Below are positions 1 to 11,515 of a stretch of 64,000 nt of DNA, piece after piece. The stretch's first letter is position 1. Each line of letters opens with the position of its first letter. Below the pieces are notes generated by a model, which saw only the letters and a list, made by a program, of their open reading frames with translations, did not search any database and was not told the origin of the DNA. This stretch comes from Ascaphus truei (Eukaryota > Chordata > Amphibia > Anura > Ascaphidae), in assembly GCA_036426205.1 (NCBI GenBank), contig CM071579.1, positions 14,047,141-14,111,140 of the forward strand. Reading direction: 5' to 3'. Both the position numbers and the translations under genes were made by a program.

Positions 1-462
1 AGATACCCCATACCTCTGCTCCTCAGATACTCCACTTCCCCGCTCCTTAGATACCCCACTCCTCTGCTCCTCAGATACCCCACTCCTCTGCTCTTCAGAT
101 ACCCCACTTCTCCGCTCCTCAGATACCCCACTTCTCCACTCCTCAGACACCCCATTCCTCGGCTCCTCAGACACCCCACTCCTCTGCTCCTCAGATACCC
201 CACTTCTCAACTCCTCAGATATCCCACTTCTCTGCTCCTCAGACACCCCACTCCTCTGCTCCTCAGATACCCCACTCCTCCAGTCCTCAGATACCCCACT
301 CCTGTGCTCCTCAGATACCCCACTCCTGTGCTCCTCAGATACCCCACTCCTGTGCTGATCAGATACCCCAATCCTCCGCTCCTCAGACACCCCACTTCTC
401 CACTTCTCAGACCCGCCATTCATCTGCTTCTCACACATCCCACCCATCTGCTCAAAAGTCAT
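1..462. repeat. 24-bp minisatellite, about 19 copies
   Basis: The unit is about 24 bp and contains CAGATACCCCACTCC followed by a CTCCTCTG-type segment. It is repeated with point changes from the first base of the window, so the array probably starts further left. The last units near 400-462 are more diverged. Because 24 is a multiple of three, both strands show open frames with 8-residue periodicity; these are by-products of the repeat and not genes. Confidence 0.93.
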
Positions 463-717
463 TACAACTATCTCTCCATCCCTCTTACAGTCTCTCACCA
501 GAGGATAAATGAGCAAACAAAATTTAGGTGACAGATATACGCACTCCCAGCACCCTAAGCAACTCACTGCACTACACTAGAAATGAGTGACATGCGCAAG
601 GCTGTGATTATACAAATGCAATGCGCGCGCGCATCTATGACATCATATTTGCGACGTCGCAGAGCTACATGTGCACAAGCACATTCTTCTGCGAGCGCAA
701 CAGCAGGGGAACAAGAC
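463..717. other. Unassigned spacer
   Basis: Unique-looking DNA with a short alternating GC run (GCGCGCGCGC near 625). No coding or RNA signal is seen. Confidence 0.5.
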
Positions 718-2190
718 TACATAGTTACATAGTTACATAGTTACATAGTAGATGATGTTGAAAAAAGACGTACGTCCATCAAGTTCAACCTATGCTAAAT
801 TTAGACAACAGATACTTTATCCTACATCTATACTTCCTTATTGATCCAGAGGAAGGCAAACAAAAAACCCCAGATATCCAATGATATCTCATAAGGGGAA
901 AATAAATTCCTTCCTGACTCCAAGAATTGGCAATCGAATTAATCTCTGGATCAACATCCTTCCCATGTATACTTATTTATTTGGTATATCCCTGTATACC
1001 TTTCCATTCTAAAAAGATGTCCAACCTTTTTTTGAACAAATCTATTGTATCTGCCATCACAGTCTCCATGGGAAATGAATTCCACATTGTAACTGCCCTT
1101 ACTTTAAAGAACCCTTTCCTTTGTTGCTAGTGAAATCTCCTTTCCTCCAACCTTAACGGATGGCCACGAGTCCTTTGTACTGCCAGTGGGATGAATAGTT
1201 CTTTTGAAAGCTCCTTTTATTGTCCCCGAATATATTTGTATATAGTTATCATATCCCCTCTTAGACTCCTCTTTTCTAATGTAAATAAATCTAATTTAGC
1301 AAGCCTCTCCTCATAAGTTAAATTGTCCATCCCCTTTATTAATTTGGTAGCTCTTCTCTGCACTCTCTCTAGTTCCATTATGTATTTTCTAAGGAGTGGT
1401 GCCCAAAATTGTACTCCATATTCAAGGTCTGGTCTTACTAATGCTTTATAAAGGGGCATAATTATGTTTACTTCCCTTCCATCCATTGCCCGTTTAATGC
1501 AAGATAAGATCTTGTTTGCCTTTGCAGATACTGTATGGCTTTGGGCACTATTGCTAAGCCTGCTGTCTACAAGCACTCCTAAATCCTTCTCCATCAAGGA
1601 TTCCCCCAATTAACCCCATTTAATTTGTAAGTCACCTGTTTATTCTTGCATCCCAAATGCATAACCTTACATTTATCTGTATTAAACCTCATCTGCCATT
1701 TACCTGCCCACGTTTCCAGTCTCTCCAACTCCTTCTGGAGATAAATTACATCCTGCTCTGATTCTACTACCTTACACAATTTAGTATCATCAGCAAAGAT
1801 GGAGACTTTGCTCTTGATGCCAACCTCAAGGTCATTAATAAACAAGTTAAAAAGCAGGTGTCCCAGTAATGATCCCTGAGGTACTCCACTCACGACTTTA
1901 GCCCAACCTGAAAATTTTCGATTTATGACAACCCTCTGTTGTCTGTCCTTTAACCAGTTTTCAATCCAGGTGCATATATTATTACTAAGTCCAATTTTCT
2001 TTATTTTGTACACCAACCTTTTGTGTGAAACCGTATAAAAAGTCTTTGCAAAATCTCAGTAGACCACATCAACTGCATTACCCTGGTCTAAATTCCTACT
2101 TACCTCCTCAAAGAAACAAACAAGGTTAGTTTGGCATGATCTATCCTTCATAAATCCATGCTGACTATTATTAATATTTTCCTGCTTTTA
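718..2190 (-). mobile_element. CR1-type LINE, 5'-truncated
   Basis: Read on the minus strand this is the 3' part of a CR1-clade non-LTR retrotransposon. It contains reverse-transcriptase palm and thumb coding, then a 3' UTR, and ends at 718-750 in tandem 8-mers of AACTATGT (ACATAGTT on plus). Short 3'-terminal 8-mer repeats are characteristic of CR1 elements. The upper end near 2190 stops within the RT domain, as expected for 5' truncation. A second copy of the same 3' UTR lies at 54524-55417. No target-site duplication is evident. The clade assignment rests on RT motifs and tail type; a related L2/CR1 subfamily is possible. Confidence 0.85.
1217..2016 (-). pseudogene. CR1 reverse transcriptase fragment (frameshifted)
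   Basis: Two minus-strand open segments (2016-1594 and 1609-1217) join into one RT. The first carries SGVPQGSLLG (RT block 4 region) and the catalytic FADDT motif. The second carries the C-terminal LGVLVDSRLS and LEYGVQFWAP blocks typical of CR1/L2 thumb and connection regions. The frames shift near 1600 and the ORF ends early at 1217, while homologous-looking C-terminal codons continue in another frame to about 1020. Upstream of 2016 the frame is broken although RT-like codons (SHKRLVYKIKK) continue. The gene is dead: no endonuclease, no start and several lesions. Its role in a living copy would be target-primed reverse transcription. Confidence 0.85.
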
Positions 2191-3626
2191 TTCCTATGCA
2201 AATATCATTTTTATTGCATGAGGTGAAATTGTTTGAATTCTCTCGGGGAAGAGTTCTGAAGTTTGTGTGAATTGCAGAAGCTGCTTTTTCAGAATATTTT
2301 AAACAGGGCCCTCAATTGCAAAATGCAGATTCTCAAGTCATTATTTGGGGATAAGGAATGATATTTAGTGAAATATATTTGAGGTTTTCTGCATACATGT
2401 TGACAATACCGGAAACAAGGATTTTTAAACAACTATTTTATTTATGGTATTTTAATGCCTCCAATAAAGCAGATCCAGGAAAATGTGGGTCAGTGTCCAC
2501 GCGGTTACTGTTGTATGCGTTTTCCATAGGGGCCGGAAGTGGAAGACATATGCATTCCACTAAGTTCAACAGGAAGTGCACTGCTGGCCAACTTAATTTT
2601 TGCACAGGCTTGGGGCAATTGTATTTCTCCATTGCTCCTTCAGGTCATTCTTTTTGGATTGGGACAGGGTAAAGCCAAGGTGTGGGCCCTGATTTGTGCT
2701 AGGAATAATAAACCATGGGAGAATGAAATAGAAATCCCAATCTAACCAATCGAATCAAAATCATTCGCTCCGGGACCTGTACCGCACAGCAAGCTCTGAA
2801 GCAGAAATCCTTAGTGGGCAGCACATCATTTTCATATTCCACACTGTGGATGGTGGCACTGACAACACTTTGAAGACCCTCCTCACCCCAGTGTGGCTTA
2901 ATTATTAGTATTGGTGGAATCGCCAATGTTCAGGATGGGCCCCCGGAGAACCAATAATTAGGGACAATGCCATTACATGCTTGGGTTGCACACGTTTTAA
3001 ACTGGATGCGTTCAATGATGTTACCACTAGTGACTGGGTAGTGGCCCATTTAAAATCTCATACACACCAAATACTAAAGTGAAGGAGAACTAAAGTAATG
3101 GGAGAATCTCAATTAAGAATAATGGAATATCTGCTTTAAATTGATACACGATTAGATGGACTGAAATTTTGACAGATATAATTCAATTTAAATTCACACA
3201 CACAGTCGTCAAGCTAGTTCACATATGCCAGCCGGATGTTTTCCATACATCATTTTTATAGCTGTTATTAATCTGTCCTCAGAACATATATTTAGCATAT
3301 TTATCTTCCAAGCAAATAGCTATTGAACACACATGGAGGGCTATTCTTTAAGCTGGGACAGTGCCGATTAAAACAGAAACACCCAGTGACGTCAATTCCC
3401 AATTGGTACTATCAAAGTTTAATGAATAACCACCACAGACTGTTCGGAATAGCTGGATATATAACCAGAGTTTTTTTTTAATTATTTTACTCCACGTGAG
3501 CTGTGTCACGTCCACTAGTAAAAAGTGCCTTCAAATGAACGCCTCTCAGAACCCCCTTTTATAAATCGTTTGGTTCTGCAGGAACCCACGTCAACAAATA
3601 AATCTGTCAGGCGTGAGGTGGCATAA
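2191..3626. other. No recognisable feature
   Basis: AT-rich DNA without a credible coding region, terminal repeats or RNA signal. Short open frames at 2358-2672 and 2699-2926 show no family resemblance or periodic codon bias I can recognise. It could be ancient, unclassified repeat or intron/intergenic DNA. Confidence 0.4.
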
Positions 3627-4640
3627 CAGAAAACAAAGAACACCAGATACACATCCAATATGACAAATCATTTATTTTAAATATATATGTTTCTCTTCTT
3701 CTCATAAGTATTGCCCAGTAATGTTAACGACAAAAAAGACACAGCGCAAAACGCTCAGAGTGAAATACGTTTTAGTTAAGTAAAATACTAACAACGGGTA
3801 AGTATTCTGCGTACATCAGATTGAATAATTATAGGCATATAATGTATCGAGACATGGGTTTGCCGGACACCGGGTACAGAGCTGTTCAGGAGCGACGTCG
3901 CCGTCTGTGCACCCTTCAAAGAATTTCGGATGCTTGGATCTCCTACAGGTTGGTGGCCTATCTCACGATGGCACAAAAAAACCACTTGGTAATCAGCGCC
4001 CCGTCAGGTGGATCCTTCCAGACTTCGGTGTGCGGTAGCACCCTTGATTAGCGTCTCTGGTGTTTGTTGTACAGACTCCCAAATGCTCGGTGTGTGGTGT
4101 AGAAAGTCTCAGGTGCTCAATATCACCAGATCTCCCCTCACCAATGCAGGCTCAGTCTATGAATGGTAAAACCCCAAAAAGGGGAAGGAGGAGGGGGGGT
4201 GGGAGAAATTTGGCAGCACTCGGAAGACGAAAGTGGAAATACCCACACAGTTTTAGTCCTGAGCAGTTCGGAGCTCAGAGCACACACCCGTAGGGCTGAC
4301 GCTGTAGAGCGTGACGACATGGTAGGGCGCCGTTAGTTTGCGGCTAAGCACAGCAAAGTGTAACCAAACAAACAGCAAAACAGCCACACAGTGAAGATGC
4401 TGCAGATGCCGAAAAGATCAAATGATGGCCATTAACAAAGGATTTAAAATCGAGACATCCTACACGTTTCGTAGCATAAACGCCACTTCCTCAGGGAAGA
4501 CATGTTAAGCCTGAAACCACATGTTTTGGCCAACAGACTGAAGTAAATGACCCGTACTTATGAGAAGAAAAAACATACAGAAATGAACTAAATCATTGAC
4601 CTTATTGGATGAGTTCTGATGCTTTTGTTGACAGTCCCAG
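3627..4640 (-). mobile_element. Inverted-repeat element with hammerhead-like motif
   Basis: About 60 bp at 3652-3710 recurs in inverted orientation at 4555-4611. Both arms share TACTTATGAGAAGAA at their inner ends and a TATTGGATG block at their outer ends, and weaker similarity extends outward on both sides. A hammerhead-like motif sits near the right arm at 4454-4501 on the minus strand. A related arm occurs at 55425-55560. Inverted terminal pseudo-LTRs together with a hammerhead are known for Penelope-like elements, so a non-autonomous Penelope relative is the best guess. No RT or GIY-YIG coding is present. The outer borders are approximate and no target-site duplication was found. Confidence 0.5.
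4454..4501 (-). ncRNA. Hammerhead-like ribozyme motif 1
   Basis: Minus strand: the core CTGAGGA (fits CUGANGA) is followed by one extra A, then stem II GTGGC/GCTAC (5 pairs, one G-U) and GAAA. A minimal stem III closes on CGTGTA, giving the NUH triplet GUA. Stem I is GTCTTCC against GGATGTC, with five of seven positions paired. The additional A before stem II departs from the textbook hammerhead, so catalytic activity is uncertain. Confidence 0.5.
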
Positions 4641-4679
4641 TATCGCTCCAGCTGGCACCATTAAATATATAATAACGTG

Positions 4680-5060
4680 GACTTGGGGTTTGAGCTTCCT
4701 ACGGACGTGTATTTCGTATTGCGAGGTGGCACTAACCTCTCTTATGGATTTGTTTCACATTTAGTAAGACCCACCCCAAAACACACCTCTTTAACAAAGT
4801 TTATGGGTAGCTCCATGGCTGATACTATACACCTCATATCGACCTTGACCCCTTGCAGACGCACTTACCAGAACGCCCTCCTACTGCCTCCGTACGTTCT
4901 TCCTACTTACTACTTAGATTGTAAACTCTTCAGGGCAGGGACTCCTTTTCCTAATGTTACTTTTATGTCTGAAGCGCTTATTCCTATTATGTGTTATATT
5001 ATTATGTCACGTGTTTTTCTGATGTGCGGCACTATATACATAAAGATATAATACATATAC
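4680..5060 (+). mobile_element. L2-type LINE 3' end
   Basis: The segment ends in a tail found repeatedly in this window: TGTAAACTCTTCAGGGCAGG, then ACTCC, then a block ending TATACATAAAGATATA. Upstream, around 4750-4820, degraded codons resemble the extreme C-terminus of L2-type RT. Other tails of the same family lie at 13498-13630, 34232-34410 and 39755-39925, and in inverted orientation at 34411 onward, 36249 onward and near 58331-58440. Confidence 0.75.
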
Positions 5061-5322
5061 TCAAGCAGAAAACAATAAATTGCATTGCTCTTTTAGAAGA
5101 CTTTTACAGCCTAAACTTTTACCTGTGTATAACGTCTGCAAGGTTAGGGCTTTATGCACTTTATAACCCTGCTCATGTAGTGCCTGAACATCCTGTATTC
5201 AAAGAGCTTCAAAACCAGAGGAGGACATTATGGAGTGATACGTTGGTGGGTTAAAGAGTCTCCGTCTCTATAATGTGTTGAACTTCTCAACACACTAATT
5301 CAAGATGTTGCAATTAATTAAC

Positions 5323-5483
5323 CCTGGGGCTCTCAACAGGTCAAGTTTTTAGGATATCCCTGCTTCAGCACAGGTGATGCAGTCGAAGACCCAGCCACTG
5401 ATTGAGCCACCTGGGCTGAAGCAGGGATATCCTGAAAACCTGACCTGTTGGTGGCCCTTGATGACTGGAGTTGGTCACCCCTG
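5323..5483. repeat. Palindromic MITE, family P
   Basis: The left half reads AGGATATCCCTGCTTCAGCA, and the right half is its inverted complement, ending with TTGGTCACCCCTG. The whole element folds on itself. Other copies lie at 31790-31885 (partial), 45651-45885 and 51335-51682. Ends of the CAGGGG/CCCCTG type suggest a hAT-related non-autonomous transposon. Confidence 0.8.
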
Positions 5484-5721
5484 AATTAGCTAGTTAAATC
5501 TGACAAAAACATAGCAAATTGTTCACTTGGTTTCATGCTGCAGCCATGGGGTCTTATAAGCACATTTAAGTATTAGGGTACCCGGCAGCGTTCATGCTGA
5601 CATTACCGGTCGTGATTTTTTTCAAGTGTTAAAAAAGGCAAACAATGTGTCGCTTCGCTTCATGGCACCGCCATGATAATTTGCATGGTGGGGCAGGGTC
5701 TTTAAATCCTCTCTTGTCTTA

Positions 5722-6059
5722 GGCTGCGTCCATAGAGGGGGGAGCCGCGCTCCTCCGCGCTGACGCTGAGGCTCGTCTGCGCAATCAAGAACTAGCAGGC
5801 GAGCCAGCGTGCGCGATCAGGAGGCGGGGGGAGGCGGGGCACTGATGTCACGGCGCCATGACGTTGATGCTGCTTTGCTCTGATTGGAGGTTTTCACCCG
5901 AGAGCGCGCTCAGAAACAGGTTCTGCTGCCGGCTGAAAATCCCTGCGCCTCAGCACGCCTGCGGGAGCCCACTCTAAAGACATCCTCATTGAGGATGACG
6001 GGGCTCATCGCGGAGCGTCCGCACGGCTCAGCGCTGACTGTCCCTCTATGGACTCAGCC
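5722..6059. mobile_element. Harbinger-like MITE with TTA target duplication
   Basis: Terminal inverted repeats GGCTGCGTCCATAGAGG (left) and GGCTGAGTCCATAGAGG (right, reverse complement) match at 16 of 17 positions. They are directly flanked by TTA on both sides (5719-5721 and 6060-6062). A 3-bp TWA target duplication is the signature of PIF/Harbinger transposons. The inside is GC- and CpG-rich with no transposase coding, so it is non-autonomous. Confidence 0.85.
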
Positions 6060-7079
6060 TTAGCTGGCGTTCTCTCTGCCCTGAGTTTTGTAGTCATATA
6101 CTGTAAGACATATTGATATTACACAACTGAGCAGTGGAATTACCAGACCGTCACCAAGTCGCAGCCTAGAAGTCTGCAGAAGAAAAGTCCTACATGGGTG
6201 GCAAGTGATACATACACGTTGTTCTTAATAATTAAGGTCACCAATAAATCGCTTGATTGAAACAAAAAAAAACAAAAAAAACCTGGGCGGTAATAGAAAC
6301 CATTCGGAGGAGCTGCATAGAAACAAAAGCAAAAAAAAATGTAATTTGTGAAAAGCAGACTCATTACAGCTGGGGAACTCATTCTCTGCATGAACAAAAG
6401 TCTTCCAGTGGAGAGATCCATGCGACATTTTATTAAAGGAAAGTTGGCTTCAAAGAGGTTCGCCCTTGTGGGAATGATGCTGGGATGCGAATAATTATAC
6501 AGCAGAGCAGATTGTTACACAGCTGAATATAGCATTTGTTTTAATCATGTTGACCGCATTTCAAATCAAGAACTTCCCAAGGCTGCTGTAAAGTGAGAGT
6601 GAAGGGGACAATTGGGGGCCTCGTTTTTATAGGGGACTTAGTGGGGTTAACCCATCTGCTACCAAAGGGGCACAAAAATGTCGAAATTGTCATCTTGTTA
6701 GGACAGAGGTTGTGGGTCATATCTACCAAGTAGTGGGACGCCTACCAGCGCTGGAGGATACCTTACAACCAGTTCCATTCAATTAGGCTGTAAGGTGTCT
6801 CCCAGCACCAGAATGTGTGTTATGGCAGAAGGCTGCATCTGCAAGTAAATATTAGGTTACCGTGCTTAGTAAACATGGGCCTAAGTCATCTCATGTTTGT
6901 GTGTCACGTTTCTTCCTGGTAACATTTCAATACTTCCTGTATTTTATTTGATATTCCCAGTATTTTGCATGTCAACCGTATTTAGCGCTATACAAAGTTG
7001 CCTTCTGAGGGGGTAATTATTGAATAATCATGGTAGCTGGAACTGCATAAAATATATTGTCCCAAACTGTCCGTGAAAT
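6060..7079. other. No recognisable feature
   Basis: AT-rich spacer with A-rich runs at 6260-6345. Nothing in either strand suggests coding or RNA. Confidence 0.4.
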
Positions 7080-7205
7080 GTCTGTAAATATAATGTGATG
7101 TGTTACCATGTATCTGTCATTAGAACTCGCTGCCTTGGAAACGAGAGGTAGCTCTCAATGTATTACCTCTTGGTAACACATTTTATAATAAATAAATAAT
7201 AAATA
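7080..7205 (+). repeat. LINE/SINE tail family B
   Basis: This contains ACGAGAGGTAGCTCTCAATG, then a TTTATAATAAATAAATAATAAA tail split by single-base changes. The same tail occurs at 32950-33012 and 47544-47628. A 3' A/T-rich (AAAT)n end indicates retroposition; the parent element is not identified here. Confidence 0.65.
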
Positions 7206-7281
7206 TCTAATACTGCTTTAGTTAATGATGCTACTACAAGTAACAGTGTAACTATTTTGTATTTACGAAGTAAACCTAGCC

Positions 7282-7566
7282 CAGGGGTGTGCAAATTTCT
7301 GGTGCTGGTCTCCTCCATTGCTCGTGCCCCCCCCCCCTTACCTGTGTGCTGGCGTCAGATGACACCGCAGGGTAATTTAACGTCACGTCCTGTGACCCTG
7401 CGGCGTCATTTGATGCCGCGTTGCCATGGCGACTCATCACCTGAAGCCGGCTGAATCATGGTAAGTGAGCTGCAGAGGCCTTGCGCGGGAAGAGGGAAGA
7501 GCGCGAGGCCTCTAACTGCCAAGCCCCCCAAAAAAATCTCACGCCCCCCCAGTTTGCTCACCCCTG
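7282..7566. mobile_element. hAT-like MITE
   Basis: Ends are CAGGGGTGTGCAAA (left) and, reverse-complemented, CAGGGGTGAGCAAA (right), 13 of 14 matching. CAGGGGTG termini are typical of hAT non-autonomous elements. The interior contains inverted blocks around CCTGCGGCGTCATTTGATGC. A second member lies at 22096-22428. I could not find an 8-bp target duplication. Confidence 0.75.
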
Positions 7567-7695
7567 AACTTATTTTAAGAAGGCAATCCAAGCAATATCC
7601 TACATGTGTTTTTGTAAATAAACGAGTCCTGTAGTATTAGATAAAACTTACTGAATTTTTTTATTATTATTAAACTCTTGTCTTAATGCTATTAT

Positions 7696-8230
7696 TAATC
7701 AGCTTTAATATACTGAGCATCCTTTGATTTCTATAGCAGGTTTTAGCCCACCTTCCCCAGCAGTGCAAGATCTTTGTAACACTTTTCTGTTTGTGATAAT
7801 TTGTTGCCAATGTTCCCAGCAGTTTGAGCTGCAAACTGTTACAATAGATAATGTTACCTTAGTAATATAAGGCCGTGCCTATAGTGCTGTCGATGGTGAC
7901 ACGGCGGGTGACGTCACCTGTCGCCGTCGCCACCGGCGAAAGTTATGTTTCGCCGGGGGTGGCGGGGTCGCAGGATTCCGGCAATTTGATTTGTTCAAGG
8001 GCCGTCATGTGACCCCACAGCCCTTGAAAAATCTAATTTTGCCAGCTTCCAGTTTCCGCGACGGCGACACCGCTCTGTCGCTTTGTCGCCGTCGCGCGCA
8101 CTATAAGGACTGGATGAAACTGGAAGGGAGCCATTTAGTGAACCCTGGAAAGCAGGATCTGTGCTGATCGATCACTGGAGAACTAATTGATCAGCAGCTT
8201 AGGAAATTAATTTTCAATAATGGTAATCAA
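7696..8230. repeat. Dispersed repeat C, interrupted by a GC-rich MITE
   Basis: The segment 7696-7870 matches 49404-49568 closely (shared TACTGAGCATCCTTTGATTT and CAGTGCAAGATCTTTGTAAC), and 8114-8200 matches the continuation of that copy. The copies diverge where the GC-rich element at 7871-8113 interrupts this one. About 45 bases present in the 49.5-kb copy are missing here. Confidence 0.7.
7871..8113. mobile_element. GC-rich MITE inside repeat C
   Basis: The left end GTGCCTATAGTGC and the right end, reverse-complemented, GTCCTTATAGTGC form an imperfect terminal inverted repeat. The interior is CpG-rich with repeated GTCGCCGTCGC blocks. The 49.5-kb copy of the host repeat lacks it, so it is an insertion. 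The superfamily is uncertain; Harbinger-like is plausible from the end sequence. Confidence 0.6.
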
Positions 8231-9471
8231 AGGCTGCGTATATTAAAACAAAAAATTATTATTTTTAGTGCCTCTTTAAAGACGTTTTTTATTTCATTTA
8301 AAAAAGTATTTTTGTCTTGCTGTCCTGTTCTTCACAATATCAATGAAGTATAAACGTTTTGCAAATAGAGTTTCCCCCCCTTGTTTAACAGAAATACTCT
8401 CTTTAAAACTGGACACAGTACAACTGATTTTTTAAACAGCAGTGACGACCCCTTGTGTTAGAGTTCTGAAGTCCCAGCGTATGGTTATCAAGTCTCAATA
8501 ATCCAGTGAGCATGGTTTAGCAGTTCTGTCCCCAACAATTCCATGGCAAGAGAGTCATTGGGACTGTAGTGGTGGTCATACCCCTACAGAACCCGGTCAT
8601 CTAATTCCTGAGGGCCTTAGGGGTCGATGGCTACATTGTACGTGTAGCAGTTGGGTAAAAGTAGTCTGGTAAATGATAGGGCAGTAGTGAAATCCAGAGG
8701 CTGCAGAAGGCCCGAGTGAGAGCAGGCAGTGAGGCAGACGCTTGGGGCCCACATCTGTTCTTGAGACTGAGCCTCAGAAGATCTCTCAGGAGAAAGGTTA
8801 TCTGACAATCAGAAATCTTTGCATTGCGTGACTGGTGACACTTTGTTTATATGAAACATTTTAACTGGCTTCATATGTATCTGGTCTTGGAGAAAGTATG
8901 TTATTAAAACACACCACCTCAAGTCCTAGAGCTGTCACAGACATCCACCAAGAGAAAACAAAAATCAACTTTTCCCCATAGTGCAGACGGAGAGATCGCC
9001 TTCTCGTGAACCCAAGGGATGAAAAAGACTTTGTGATACCATCATTTGAACTTTAACCCGCCCCAGTGTTTTTCTTTCCAAATCATGTCCCTATTTCTGG
9101 GTTTTTTCATTTTTTTTCCTCCCGCCCGCCCTTTGTTTTGCCTGGAGCTGAGGTGAATCTGTGTAACAACCACAAAATGAATTCTCTCTCTTTCTTCACC
9201 ACGGTTCCCTTCTTCACCTCCTGTCTTCATCCTGCTTTTTTACTTCCTGGTCAGGGTTGTGTTGTCATAGCTGTGACCCCTGACCTGACACACCAGCCCC
9301 CCTCAACCCCTCCCCCCCCCCCCAAAAAAAGTTTATTAACTAGAAAGCGAAGACTGGCCAAAGTAAATAAAACCAAGGAACACAGACCAGTGCTAAGCAA
9401 ATGATTCTAGGTGGGTTTTGGATGCATGAATTTCAGTGGTCAGTAGGTTTTTTTCCCTGGGAGTTAGTGAT
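8231..9471. other. No recognisable feature
   Basis: Mixed-composition DNA with a pyrimidine-rich stretch at 9064-9325 ending in a C run. No gene-like ORF is seen; the open frame at 9066-9404 is explained by the pyrimidine-rich composition. Confidence 0.4.
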
Positions 9472-9795
9472 GTCTTAAAGCAGAAATCCTGACTCGTTTT
9501 TTTTACAGGCTGGGGACCACGGGGATCCCCTTGAGATGAACCGTTTTATTTTCAGCTCTGGGGATACCTGGTTTCTCAAGATACTTACTGGTGAAGATAG
9601 CAGTGTCTCTGCCCCTCCATGGGGAAACAAAATGGCAGACCTCAACACTGCTGCTTCCTATTGGGTGGCCATTTGAATCCCTAGGATAAACCTTTAAGTA
9701 ATGGCGGTAACTTCACCGGAAAGTATCTGCAGAGCCGGGGTGTCCCCAGAGCTAACAATAATGTCTCCCCCTGGCCCTCCCCCCGAAGTTTAAAG
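9472..9795. repeat. MITE family D, copy 1
   Basis: Shares TTCAGCTCTGGGGAT, AAGTTTAAAGCTGC-like and GTATCTGCAGAGC-like blocks with the copy at 20635-20990. Both are partly palindromic, with CTTAAAG-type outer ends. Borders are approximate. Confidence 0.55.
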
Positions 9796-10732
9796 CTGCA
9801 TTCTTGGTGCATCCTTCTCATTGTTACCTTGTTCTATACTTTGGGTGACACACCGGGATGGAGTGTTGGGTATCACAACGCCCTAGCTGAGCATCTTCGG
9901 TTTAGTATCACCATCCTGAGCTTAAGACGTTTTGTTGAAAAGAGATTAACAAAAATGTTTTTCAACACATAGTATGGAGGAAAAGTCTAGGAAGCACGGA
10001 TATAAATAATGCAGAATATATCATATACAATGCATGTACCAAGCGCTAGCTAAGGCAATATGGGCCCTTTTTTACTAAGCGGTGCTATGGATTAAACCCC
10101 CTTCCTGCACAAGGAGATACCTATTCAGGTGAATGAGCCATGGGAGGCATAGCATCTCTTAATAAACGTGACCTTATATCTGCATGAGATAAGAATGTGC
10201 AGTGATTTAAAAGCTTTCCAATCTCTTTCAGTCAGCCTATAAAGCTGAGATTTAAGATGCCTTGTAACCCCCTCCAGCAGTGAAAGGGTCAAAGCATCAG
10301 TAAAACCTTTCAGCAGAAAGGATGCTGGGAAGCGAAATGAGATTAAAGCGGTGACACGGCAACCCTGCACTGATCCTCAGGTCAGGACGGATGCCTGTGA
10401 ATTGAAATATCAGTTACCGTCACAGCAAGGAGCCCAGGGGTGGCTGATTCCCCCCAGCAAAAACCCTCTTTAAATAAACACATCTCAAAGTAAAACCTTT
10501 CCCCGCCCCCCCCCCCCCCCCCCCCACCCTGCCAAGAAGTCCTCACATCCACTAAACAACACTTTGCTGGATAAAACGTTGTTTTGGCTTTCTCCGAGCT
10601 GAGCAGTAGGGAAGTACACAGGTCTTTGGGATTTCAAGCCTTCCGTGCGAGACGCCAAAGGAGCATCATGGGAAGTGAGAGAGCACGTGAGCAGCTCGGA
10701 GAATCCTGGAGCAGGGAATATTATATGGGCAT
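9796..10732. other. No recognisable feature
   Basis: Contains a run of C at 10503-10525. No coding region is supported. The 94-residue open frame at 10584-10868 runs into the LTR and has no recognisable similarity. Confidence 0.4.
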
Positions 10733-11515
10733 TGTAGGCGATGCGTGCAGAGGTGAAGACAAGGAGGCCTGTTTTAGGAAAAATAACGGTCGGTTTTTAT
10801 TCAGCCGGAGTTTTAGCAACATAAAGTACAGGCTTTTGCTTCCCAAAGTTCAGCAATATAAAGTATAGGCTTTTCCTAGCCAAAGTTCAGTAATATAATG
10901 TATAGGCTTTTCCTAGCCAAAGTTAAGCAAGATAAAGTATAGGCTTTTTTTAAGCTTCCTGTAGACGGACGTTCACAGAGGTACACACTTGGAGTCGTTT
11001 ATAATGTGAAATTATAATAAGGCTTTATTGTGCCTTTTCCTTTTCATCAGGAAAATATCCAAACACAGGGGGGGGGAAGCTTCTATCCACCTGGGAGTAT
11101 TTCTAGTGAACTCCTATGCAATTAATTCACATCTTCATTAGTTAAGCAATTCTCCCAACCCCAATCATATAGCATGCAATAAGCAGATATAAGCAGTCTT
11201 TTAAGAATGAAAGTCTTATCTGTTCCTTGTGGTTTGGAGGGAAAATCTTCACTGTCCCTGCTTCAGTTCCCTTGTCTCCAGGGTTGGTCAGCATACAGGT
11301 TTAGAAGTTTTCCCTGTGTCTTGAAAGCAGCTCTGCTATCTTTTTGGCAGAGCTCAAGACAAGTGTGTCTCTAAGTTCAGGTCAGGTGTCAGCTAAAGAG
11401 TTTCTAAGCCATCTAATCAGGCAGGTGGTGTTTTGTTAATTGACTAAGAGCAGTTAACCACCACACTGCTGGATTAGAGGCACATTACCTGAACAGGGAT
11501 AAGTCCCCTGTTACA
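10733..11515 (-). mobile_element. LTR of a retrotransposon (minus orientation)
   Basis: On the minus strand it starts TGTAACAGGGGACTTATC and ends with ACCTCTGCACGCATCGCCTACA. It carries an AATAAAGCC polyadenylation-type signal near 11020-11030. The ends match the solo LTR at 54788-55318, which defines the family. A 37-bp tandem unit (about 3 copies, 10830-10945) expands it. No 5-bp target duplication is visible. Just outside the right end, the minus strand reads CTGGGGAAG, a possible polypurine tract, so this may be a 3' LTR of a decayed element. Confidence 0.7.

Noticed and set aside
304..531. 75-codon frame with repeated LLRYPTPV
   Set aside because: It is the translation of a 24-bp minisatellite; the opposite strand is open for the same reason.
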